From: Hypholoma sublateritium FD-334 SS-4
Taxonomy: Eukaryota > Basidiomycota > Agaricomycetes > Agaricales > Strophariaceae
Length of the DNA: 64,000 nt
Assembly (NCBI GenBank): GCA_000827495.1
Contig: KN817520.1
Span: 71,979-135,978, forward strand
Direction of reading: 5' to 3'
This document shows, one piece after another, positions 21,598-32,029 of this stretch. The position numbers and the translations under genes are program-made. Positions within the stretch are counted from its first letter, which is position 1; each line of letters begins with the position of its first letter. The notes under the pieces were generated by a model. It searched no databases, had not been told where the DNA came from, and saw only the letters and a list, made by a program, of their open reading frames with translations.

Positions 21598-22731
21598 ATG
21601 TCCTCAACAGAGTACGCTATTTCTCAGCGTCGCGATAATCAGCGGGAAATAACTGACAATACTCTGTAGAGTGACCCAAAATGAGCCTCAGGTCGAGGTA
21701 CCGACATCGCCAACTGAGCCCACGCACGTAGGAGGTGAAACCAGGAAAAGGCCACGCCTCGACTTTTCCGCAGCGCTGGGCGGCCGTGAGCGCAAACGCG
21801 GGAAAAGCATGTTCGGAATACTCGTCGGAACCCTAAATAAGGCCAAGAACGAAGATAAAGAGCGCAACGCGAGTGAAGCTGTGAGCCTGAATAAGATATC
21901 TACTCTTTATCGGCCTACTAACCTGTCTACTTGCACAGGCCAAAAAACGACAACTGATAGAACAGAGACTACAAGCTAAGCTTCGAAAAGAAACTGATTC
22001 TGTCAGGCGAGCTGAGGATGCAAAGAAGGACAAGACCGCTGCCAACAGGAAGGAAGAAGACCTGCAACTAAAAGATTCGATTGTGCGTTACGACTCTGCT
22101 ATTTTTCAAATCCACAGACTCACTCCTTTGCAGTATAAACTCCGCAGAACGCGATTGCCGATTCTCGCCAACTTTTTGCTTACATCCGACACCATTCCTG
22201 ACGACTCGTCATCCCCGCCGCCAGCTGACAATCCCCTGGCTCCCGTCCCAAGATCACACCCACCACCTTTGTATTACCTCCCTGCTATCCTGACACCTGC
22301 TCAGGAAGCTTTTCTCGCGCGAAGAAAAGCAGAGGTACGTCCAGTCAGACATTGCCCTGCTATCGCCTAACCCGATTTTGCAGGTCAGCGAAGCAGCCGA
22401 AAAAGAATGGGAGCTTTTCAGCGAGGAGCGCTCCACCGGAATCGAGGAGGTCAACCAGTTGCGCCAGCGTGTCGCAGAGGAGGAGGCGCGGCGAAAGAAT
22501 GACAAGGCACCCCAGCAGGTCGAGGTCGAGATGGCCCATGACGACGATGCGCCGGCATCTGCTGTTACTGATGCTGCTGGCCCGCAGACAAAGGGCGTAG
22601 AGATGGATGTAGATGATGCGCCGGCAGCGCCATCCTCCAAGGAACAGTCGAAAAGTGCTCCGCCTGAAGGAGAGAAGAAGGACGAGTCGGCGGCTATGCC
22701 GGCTGACGATGATGATGCGGTGGAATACTAG
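21598..22731 (+). CDS. Pinin/SDK/MemA domain protein (splicing-associated)
   Basis: The start is a short exon ATGTCCTCAACAGA at 21598 spliced (GTACGC...GTAG) to VTQNEPQVEVPTSPTEP. The pinin core follows: RERKRGKSMFGILVGTLNKA, then AAKKRQLIEQRLQAKLRKET, FKIHRLTPLQYKLRRTRLPI and YYLPAILTPAQEAFLARRKA. The C-terminus is acidic with many EE, DDD and Ala runs, ending DDDDAVEY. Pinin proteins associate with the exon junction complex and spliceosome in the nucleus; a coiled-coil region is expected in the central basic stretch. At about 300 residues it is a compact fungal form. Three or four short introns are present with standard sites. Confidence 0.85.
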
Positions 22732-23503
22732 TCATTAGGTCAAGGTCAGCCTATTCTTTGTTTTGCCGACATACTGGTAAATCTGACACGGTTATCAAAC
22801 TTTCTTTTCTTTCCCCGTCTTCGAATTGTAGTATTCATTGAGGTTGTTACTACTGACTTTCGTGCGTTTTCCCTTTTTGACGTTCTGTGACTCTCACAAT
22901 TGCTCGTGTTTGAAACTTTGGCCCGCTCATGCTTGGGGCACTGCTATACCGGTTCTGAGATCCCACAGAAGTTGTTTTTGAGTTCTTTCTGAACTTAATA
23001 TGTGTTTATTGGAGAAGTATGCTATGCTTTATGATTATATTTTGCCACGCAGGGACCTGTCTTTCAATTCGGATGTGGACATGCAAGACGCCCACTTCAT
23101 GATTCCTTCGCATCGCCTTTACTTGATTCTCAGCGGCCCGACACCGCGGGTTCTGGGGAGGTATATCCGGGTGTTAACATCGGCCATTGCTTGGCGCAAA
23201 GTTCTAAGATGCGTAACAGTACCTTTGATGTGCTTCGTTCCCTCGATTACTACACCTTTACTACACCGTTATCCAGGCTCGGAAGTGATCAGTGATCGCT
23301 CAAAGGGAAATGCGCGCATAATTGTGCTTACCAGCTCTATATTATTGAGAATGACCGAAGGTGGCCGCCTCGACCAAGTCGATGTGCTGTCATAGCCCTG
23401 TTTATTATCCGACATAGATCCTTTCAATTCAGATTTTTCCGCGCCAGGTTATAAGTCATCTCCTACGTTGTGAATACAAACGAAATCATTGTCGAAGCTT
23501 CCT
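22732..23503. other. Intergenic, nothing recognised
   Basis: 3' region of the pinin gene and upstream of the CBM1 gene. T-rich. A 131-codon frame at 23000-23395 has no support. Confidence 0.4.
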
Positions 23504-24168
23504 ATGTTTGCAAAACTCTTTTGGTTGGGCCTCGCTGCCACTAGCATGGTCAACTACAGTCTGTTCACGTCCCCGGGAGATATTGTACTGATATCTCTAT
23601 TCTTGAAGGCTTCGACATCCTTGAATCCAGCCGAACCAACGACCACCACTGCACCAGACGGAACTACCACTGTCATTCCCGGTTCAGTCCCAACTATAAC
23701 GATAACCCCGACAACTACGTACCCGACCACACCGTATCCGTCAACATTGTGCCAGGTGTCGACAGTTACTGTTGCGCAAACGGCCACTGCGCAAGGGCCA
23801 TACCCGCCTCCTGGGAGCGGAGTGTCTATTGTGAGTCACTCGACTGGGATACCTGAGCCCTACGTGCGACAGATATGCTAATCGATCCCTCGAAGTGGGC
23901 TCAATGTGGCGGTACGTAATTACATCTTTCCGGCTACTTTCCTTTCTGACTGGATTTTTCAGGTATAGATTTCGTTGGTACTTCGGCCGTTTGCCAGTCC
24001 GGATCTGCGTGTGTTTATTTAAATCCGGTAAATGCTCTCCACCTCTCATGGTTAATCTCCACCTGACCACTGGACGCCGTTGGAAAGTATTACTCACAAT
24101 GCCAACCAAGCGCAGGTTTGTGGCACCTTTTTAACAGATTGTTCTTCCTGACTTCGTATACGCAGTGA
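23504..24168 (+). CDS. Small secreted protein: Thr/Pro-rich linker plus CBM1 cellulose-binding module
   Basis: ATG 23504 begins a signal-peptide-like stretch MFAKLFWLGLAATSM. A Thr/Pro-rich linker with TTTTAPDGTTTVIPGSVPT follows. Then, over two introns, a family 1 carbohydrate-binding module is assembled: KWAQCGG, then IDFVGTSAVCQSGSACVYLN, then PYYSQCQPS. The pattern of four Cys, the WxQCGG start and the YYSQC end is diagnostic of fungal CBM1. No catalytic domain is visible. The join between linker and module near 23832-23872 is a problem: the obvious GTGAGT...CGACAG intron leaves the wrong frame, so either a non-standard donor (GTCACT at about 23836) is used or the gene carries a one-base defect. 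The usual role of the module is cellulose or chitin surface binding. The end after CQPS is uncertain. Confidence 0.6.
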
Positions 24169-25154
24169 CCTCGATTGTGACTATTTGTTCCGGAGCTTCA
24201 ACGATACTTGCTGTATAATTAATCTCAAGTGCCCCTGAAATAAGTAGCCGTGTATTGAACTAAATTCTCGTTTTGTACAAACTTCGCATGGATGGTTCTC
24301 CGTGTTGCTTGACCTAGTGACAACGAACGTTCATTCAAGGGTGCTGATACTCCACGTTGGTAAGAGCCATTTATGCACTTGTCACAAAGCCTCGATTTTT
24401 GCAAGGTTTACTTCCTAAGGTGACTTTGAAGATATTGCATCGGACACTGGCAGCAGAGAAAGGGAATTCAAGCGACAGGCGACTTACGTGCCCAGGAAAA
24501 CGGGATTGTTCGGACCAACAATTTGAAATCGCGAAATTTGTGCGCGTTTCGCCACGGCCTTTAATCCCCAATATATTATATGAAGGCACCGCAAGTGTTG
24601 AAATTGACGCACGATCTGACGTCTATCGTCACGAAGCTTCGATTATCATTGCGTGAGGCTCAACCACATCGAAAGTGACAACGACAGCCAGTCGGGCCAG
24701 AACTTCAGCGGGACAATCTATCTGACGGCGTCACCCATTGTGGGTTCTTCACCTGCTTTGAAAAAAGGTTGGCTAAATACGGGGACAAACTGTAGAGAAA
24801 TTAAACACCGCAGAAGATTGCACGTCGGAGGTCAGAGTCGGGAGATTGCACTTACGATCTATAGATGAACGCCGCGGCACCTGTGTGAGTGGCCGTACTT
24901 GTTACGGGTACTGGGAACTTCACAGGTTACACGTCGGGCAGTAAAAAACAGGCGATCGTACTCATAAATCGGAGCGAGATTCCAGATAAAACCCGCGGCG
25001 ACTGAGCAAGTGGTCGTGCAACTTTCTATGGATAGCACTGGTGCCTTTACAACCTGAGATCAGTAACAGCCCTCGAGCCCCCGGCGCATACCTCTACATG
25101 GTACTCTTTTCTCATTGGGAACTCTGTGTTTCTGTTCAAGGGAAGGATGGCATG
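24169..25154. other. Gene-poor stretch left of the hAT element
   Basis: No coding feature is supported. Short open frames of at most 99 codons only. Confidence 0.4.
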
Positions 25155-25162
25155 CATAGAAC
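25155..25162. repeat. Target site duplication, left copy
   Basis: CATAGAAC, identical to 25832-25839 on the other side of the hAT element. Confidence 0.85.
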
Positions 25163-25831
25163 TAGTGCTGGGTTAGATTGGTTTCGGCCAATGTTACCAA
25201 CGTGAGATTGGTAGGGGGGTCTCCGTGAGGTTAGATACCTTTGTTATTAACATGTGAGTTTCCCCCGTGGGAATTTCTTATTATCGCGGCTAGTAACAAG
25301 TTAATAACGTCAAAAAATGGCTATATAACGTGCTAGAAACCAGTACATAACAAATAAAATCGTTGATAGCCCATTTTTCGATGGCNCCGTTGCGCCAGAG
25401 CCAGTGATCAACATACTTGAGGAGATTTGGGAGCTTCGGGCATCAGTGAGCGGCGACTCCGGCCAAACTCCGGCGAGCAAGTGCCAAGCAGCACTTCTTG
25501 TGGCATTACCGGCAATTCTCGGCATCCTGAAGGCACTCTCATGTTGAGAACCTGGGTACGGCGGGAGACAAAATTCTCGTAGTCAGTTGCTGGGAGCTTC
25601 GCATGGTTCAACTGGTGAAGACCTAACTGGCTTGGCTGTGTAGATTTGGAGCACTGATAATATTATTTTGTCGGGCTAGACTGCTGATGTAATCATTACC
25701 ATATTGGGTATCTCTCAAGTATATCACAGTGCAAAATCGACCCCCCTCGGTGAGAATTGTTAATAACGTGTTAGTAACGTGTGATATACCTAGTACATGT
25801 TACTAACATGTAAGTAACAAACCCAGCACTA
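25163..25831. mobile_element. Non-autonomous hAT-type DNA transposon (MITE-like)
   Basis: The element is 669 bp. Its ends are a perfect 12-bp inverted repeat, TAGTGCTGGGTT at 25163 and AACCCAGCACTA ending at 25831. It is flanked by identical 8-bp target duplications CATAGAAC at 25155-25162 and 25832-25839. An 8-bp duplication and a TAGNG start are the hallmarks of the hAT superfamily. Subterminal regions carry many copies of a GTTA(A/C)TAAC-like motif on both sides, as expected for transposase binding sites. No transposase frame is present, so it would need to be moved in trans. One unresolved base (n) lies at 25386. Identical duplications imply a fairly recent insertion. Confidence 0.85.
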
Positions 25832-25839
25832 CATAGAAC
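25832..25839. repeat. Target site duplication, right copy
   Basis: CATAGAAC, identical to 25155-25162. Confidence 0.85.
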
Positions 25840-28800
25840 TGATAATCCTTGATTCTGATTCTGATATCCGATATTTGAACAATATTTATTGGGGTGTCTG
25901 TGGGTGAAAATGATAAACGTTCCGGTCTATAAATAACCACGTGGTAACATGTGCTAAAAATAGTACAACAGCATTCAAGGCAGTACGCGTATCGAGGTCG
26001 TCATATCAGTGAGTGAGTGTTATTATGATCGCGCATGCATCTTGTTAAACAATATTTGTACTGGTAGTGGATCTATATTCTTCAAGACTCCATATTATCT
26101 GCTATTTGAAATACGTGAGGCACTTGGCGAGAGTCGGTGCCACATTCTGCCGTCCAGTGATTGTCAATATACACTTCCCGAGAGCACATACAGCATATCG
26201 GACGAGTTTCTTGCACCGCCTTCGTACACATCCCTGATGATCACCCCCGCCTCCTCCAGAGCCTAGAGGCACAGTTGATATGGAAGTCTCGATTATTCCA
26301 AATCTTTCGGTGAGTCATTATCATTTGCAATGTCATGAAACATATTCCTATCATGATGATAATCCTTCTCCCTACGAAGCACGAGCTCAAATGCCTGGGA
26401 GGACATTTCACCCTATTGCCTTTTATTCCTGGTGAATTATTATTTTGACAGCATTTCGTTAGTATGAGGTTCAATCAAAGAGCCGGCTCGGACACGGAGC
26501 GCGCCACATTTATCCTGTCCGAACTGTTCCCTCCGATATCCATATCTTACTCTCAGAATTCGAACCAATTCAATTTAAACTAGACCCAGTCACTGCGCTA
26601 GTGTTGTTCAAGTGGATTTAATCACACAGATGATTGGCTTCTTATTCCCGCGCCTTCAAAGCTGCTGTTCGATATAGGGAAGGGGTAGCATGGACCTTTA
26701 GTTCATCTAAGCGAACGTAAGACTTATGTCAGGGTCTGCGATGACTTCTGTGTTGTTTATTGAATACCTCCGATGGACCTCTGACTATCATTTGATCAGA
26801 TCTCGGAAGTAGAATATTGATGAATGGATGATATTCTGTTTGTTCCTATATACTGCACCGCTCCGATGGAGTGAGTTCCTCTATTCTCCACTTGAATATC
26901 AGACGGATATAATGCTCCCTGTCAGTATCATATGGGGTATCGGGACTTTTACGAGTCCCAGAACTATCCAAAAAGCACTGTACATGTGTGTTCACATAAG
27001 TGATTTTTCTTACGCATTATGATTGCGAACATCCCGAGGGCTGGCGGCGTATGTTCCATGCGTTTGATCCGTCGCTGTGTAACTGCGCCTACATGTTGTG
27101 ACAATGGTGATCTAAACTTCCCCACAACGCCGCCGCCGCCGCCACCGTCACTCCTTATTTGGCTATTCACCTTATTGGGTCCTCGCAAACTCTACGACGT
27201 CATGCAACATCACTGGTAGCCCCTGCGCCACACTGACACGCAACACAATCAGGTTTACATATAAAAACTATTTGACTCATCTCGACGACGTGCGTACTAG
27301 TAGCTACTCGATCCCACTTCTTACTATCAAGCCTCCCTACCAAATTTGCCGAGTTGATCACGGGTGAGGTAGGTTCTTTCAGGCACACTAAATCCTGTCA
27401 ACCGCTGAATGAAAAAGAGCCACAATCATTTGTGCGCTCCGCAATCAGAATATTTTCCGGAATAACAAACTGAATTATGAATGCAAGGGCCGGGGGGTGA
27501 CGGATAACTGCACATGCGTGTGTCAACAAAGTAACGGATCATCTGCCCTTGTCCTGAGCGTGAGGGCATTGATACCCGGAGTGCCTCAAAATGCGGACAC
27601 CATGGGTTTTCCACTGTCTGGTACAAAGCGTGAATGACAAGGAATGTTATATCACATCAGCTTTCTGATTCCAACTTGTTCGTGTTCTCAGCCGTCGAAA
27701 GTGCGTTTTGACAGCTTCAGTCTTCAGAGCAGCCATCTTCACTGACTCCGGTTCACAAACCCTCAGCCCAGAAGGAAAATTACGAGGGATCTATTACAAT
27801 GGGCTGAGATCGTTACTCTATTCAATCCTGGTGCCATTAATGCATTTGTCTCTTCCAACCCGACCAAATTCAGGCTGTCGCCGATTCCACATTAGGCCGG
27901 GACTTAACTTGATGGGCATGGCCCTCGAGCATCTAGGTATTTTCTGCGGCTATATCTGTTGGCTATCAGGGACTTTCTTTCCATGGAGAAATATTCCGTC
28001 TGCGCAGCGATTAGAGGGGTATATCTACTATACTTACTACGCTCCCATGTCAGCGACAATGCCATGCAATAAGTAGGCTATGTCAAATCGAGCTAGCGAG
28101 GATTTGGGCTTCGGAACTTGGAAACTCGCCGGAATGACAACCTCCGTCAGCTGACCAGCTCAAAATAATATACAAGCCTCCCACTCCAGAGATAAGTAAG
28201 TGAGTTTCAACTTCGTGCTTTTTTAAAACTTTTTGAGTGCTTGAACAGAGTCAAAACGTGCGCTCTAGTACACAATACATTTGAAGACAATATGAAGGGG
28301 TGCAATTTTTGCGCAATTTTGGAATCAATTTGGAATACGTAACTGTAAAACGAGGATTTTTTGGAAAAATATTATACTTCTGAAACCAAAACCAAAAACT
28401 TCGGTTGAAACCAAGTAAAGCTGACTGTTGTGGAGGAACCAGCGAGGAACTTGCCCGAGTCCATTATCAAAGGAGTATTTGGAGGCACTGGAGAAACCAA
28501 ATATATCAGCACAGCCACCTATCGCTATTGGTCGAGTCTATTCCGAGTTCTCACGAAACTGCACGACAAGCATCGACTACCTCTACTGCGAATCCTACGA
28601 AGCAGAACTCGACGCGAACCCTGCAACTCACTTACGGGAGCTCTTCATCAAAAGAAATGGAATAATAGACGAGCATAACTTTCGAGACAGCTTGGAAGCT
28701 TCAATCATTTTTTATGTGCCACGTTCGATTGTTGCAGGTATGAGCGACTTATCCATTTCTTTGACAAATACAGCTCTACAAGGTGGTCTGCGACACACGA

Positions 28801-29667
28801 ACTCACGCTTTCTCCGGGGAATGCGCATATATAAAATTCAATGGTCTTTTTCGGTTCACGGTAGACGGTAGGCAGTTCTTCTGAACTTTATTATCAACAT
28901 CATCTATCGTTTCGCTTCTAGACAAGTCATTGAAGCCATGTCCATGCAGTAACTTGCCTCTAGAAGTTTTGGTTGGCGTTATTTATTCTTTCTGTAAATC
29001 AGACTGTTCATATAGGAGACGCTGCCGTGGGGCTCTAACTGTGAACAGTATGTATATGGTTGAAGTCCTTCATCGTCAGATTTTTCTCACAGTAATCACA
29101 CAGAGATCACACGCATCTTCCTAATTTTCAGAGAAAACGGCGACCTGGTAAAGTCGATTTACGCGCGGTGAATTCGACAACACATCTTGTTCTTTCTGCT
29201 CAAGATTTCAGACGTCTGTTTATTATTTTGCCCTCTACGTTGAAAGGCACCTTACCTATGATGGAAATCAGGAACAGAAGCAGCCGACGCCGTAGGGGTC
29301 CCAAGAGCATGTATCAAGGTAACGTTAGCTATATCATGTCTTCTGTCATTCACCGGGAGCGCTGATTCCGAAAGCGTCCTCTATTTCATCTGAAATTCGA
29401 ATAGAAATCCAAAATGATCCGCAATAAGCATAGACTTATGCTTCACGATTAGCACCCTCTTTTGCCTCTCATACTTCTGCCTTTGCGTCAGTCATCCGCC
29501 GGTGTCTATCGATGTGTACGTCAGATGTTCATAGCGGCTCCGGGAGAGCGGGACCGCCATGAATTAATCAATTTGGCATTCAAATTCGGTGAGTTGATCT
29601 TTTATCGTGCTTGATGTCAATAAAGACCTATGTACTCACCCTAGGGCCTACATCCTCAAATAGGTAA

Positions 29668-29681
29668 GTGAAGCTATAGGG
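29668..29681. repeat. Left arm of long-range inverted repeat
   Basis: AAGTGAAGCTATAG, whose reverse complement occurs at 30245-30258. The arms are about 560 bp apart, so it could be the terminal repeat of an old small transposon. Confidence 0.45.
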
Positions 29682-30244
29682 CTATGTATAATCCGGTGCG
29701 TTTTCTCAGTTCGGGAGAATAACGTGAAGTAAGTATATCACATCTGAGGAGGATTATCACTCGTGACTTCATTGAAAGCCATTCAATAGGGGTCGATGCG
29801 GAGCAGCGCGGTATATTCAATATTATGCAGACGTCAACCCAAAAAACAGCGTGATCCGGCTCCGATTTGGACTCGGCCCTTTCGCTATACTGTCGCTTCA
29901 ATCTGGTACCCATACGGAAAGCTCAAATGGACGAAAGTCTCCTTTTCTTGAAGACTGTCATCATATGACCTATCTCAGTGTTCTCGCTGAACGAGAAACG
30001 TGTCCTCTGTCGAAAAACGTGTACCCGCCATAATGCTGTCATCATTTCCCCGCTCCCTCTCATCCCCCGCTCATCGGAAAACGTGTTCTCTGTCGAAATC
30101 GAAAATTTCTGATTTATTTTCTTTCTTCACACCTCAACAGCCTGCCTGGAATCGTCGTCGACCATATTTTCGGAAGCATGTGTCAATTATTGACGATTTG
30201 CAAGGACCTTTAGGTAAGGAATAAGGCCTTCCAGTCCAATCCGG

Positions 30245-30258
30245 CTATAGCTTCACTT
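30245..30258. repeat. Right arm of long-range inverted repeat
   Basis: CTATAGCTTCACTT, the exact reverse complement of 29668-29681. No clear target duplication is visible outside the arms. Confidence 0.45.
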
Positions 30259-32029
30259 CATTCGCCTGACAAAAACGCGACTTTCCGCCTTTGAACTTGG
30301 GCTTAGGATTGACTGGACTGATTAGCTGGCGGAACGTTCGGTGTCTTGTCGATAGAACGCCTTTCGATTAGTAGGGCTAGAGCCTAATGCTAACGTTATG
30401 TTCCGTTTGCCCGCGGATATTTCGTGGAAGGAGCCGGCGCCAATATTCTCAGCTTCTAGCAGTTGGGTCCCGACTCGGATCTTGGAATAGTTTCCTATTC
30501 ACTTTGCATTATTGATTTACACGAGAATGTTTATTGAAACTCTTCGGCAGGGCTACAATCTTTCGCAGCTTAACTTAGGCGCAGTACAGGAGCTATTGAT
30601 TAGGAGGTCTGAGCTCTTGACAGTCGCGTGGGCGCACTCTCGCCGTAATCGTGGACCATGCTACTCGAAGTCGTTGTCTCTAATACACCTTTTCTGCGTC
30701 ATCTACTTTGGTGGATCCGCTTTCTAGATACGTTGCATATTGGGAAACTTTCCGTACCGACTCAACATACAGGCGGAAGATCAGTGATGGGATATGTGAT
30801 GGGATATACTCGGCTTGCTTATTCGGTGGTGTCTGCCAGTGGGCTTCCGTACGCACCTGCGTATTTTCCCTTGCTGTCCGGCACCCGTCTGTTCTTGTTA
30901 GTACAGCGCGATTATTCGCATTCGCTTTCTGGTACATGCTGTTTGTCTATTGATTGGGTACATCTTCCATTCTGTTGTTTACAGGAAAAAGTACTTGCGC
31001 GTCCGGAAGATAGGGCCAGTTTGACAATCCACTAGTCTGTGCTACTCCGAGGCTTGTGACCCAGAGACAGCGCTTGGCGGCCGCTTCAATTAAGACGAAA
31101 GGATATATATGGAATCGAGAGCGATGCCAGTAACAATAAGCTACACAACTGCATCTGAATTCAGACGGTTTGGACTTTGGGGAGTCGCGGAGAATCGAAT
31201 CTTGGAAGCTTGACTATAGGCGTACGAAGCTGAAAATTTGAGCTTGAGCTTTTTAGCTAGTCTGAATAGAAAGTAGTAGAAATCGATAAATCCATCAACG
31301 CCGGCGTTCCTTCGCTCACGAAAATCATGACGTTCGCCGGACTTTGCGCTGTTCCTACAATCAATTAAAAGATTGGAAGCATTAGTCAAAGCTCTCACAG
31401 GTAATTGGTCTGTTCATTGCTGCGTGATTCGAGTTGTTGCATCGACAACGTTGAAGCTTGGATTAGCCTTTTATTTCAATATCTTCAAGCGACATGTGTA
31501 CGGGTATTCCAGTCAAGTACTGTCCAACGTCATTTAATTTCGTTCGTTGCCCGCAGCTCCGTAATAATAGCTGGCCTTCCGCAGTTGACTGTGAGCATGT
31601 CCCACAGAGCATGATCGATGGTTGCCAACCATGCCGCCGAGGCAAGTGGAGTCAAAGTATTTGAGTAACTCTATAATTATCTACGACATGCCGATACTAT
31701 TAGTAGAGTATGGACTCGGTCAATCTTCACCGTCCATGTGGGTCACCATATGTATAGTCTATGACTTTGAATTGCTTTTTCATCCAATGTGGCTGTAAGC
31801 CATGCCAAATTGTTCGATATGTACTGCTGAGAATAATTATATTACGGGCAAGATATCACGACTATATCATAGTGATCAAGCAGGCTAAGAACACGCCTCC
31901 CGGCTATTAGATGTTTGCCACACTTGTGGTGAGTTCTTAAAATACCGTGGAAACACGTTGACGCAGGCGGCCGGGGAGGCATCCTCCTGCCCTCTCCCAT
32001 CTTCTTTCTGCCAACTCGGTTTAGTGACC

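Larger units (their letters stand above)
25840..32029. other. Gene-poor region of about 6 kb
   Basis: No protein family is recognised. It is AT-rich with many short open frames on both strands and no consistent exon chain. It contains a (GCC)n run near 27127-27145 and an inverted repeat pair at 29668/30258. It may hold decayed transposons or lineage-specific genes that cannot be recognised by eye; a frame at 28428-28871 (147 codons) is the best but unsupported candidate. Confidence 0.4.

Noticed and set aside
23000..23395. 131-codon frame upstream of the CBM1 gene
   Set aside because: No recognised motif, ordinary composition and no promoter or splice support.
26556..26571. GGTTCGAAT-like T-arm on the minus strand suggesting a tRNA
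   Set aside because: No D arm, anticodon arm or acceptor stem can be folded around it.
27127..27145. GCC-rich run
   Set aside because: Simple trinucleotide microsatellite; not informative on its own.
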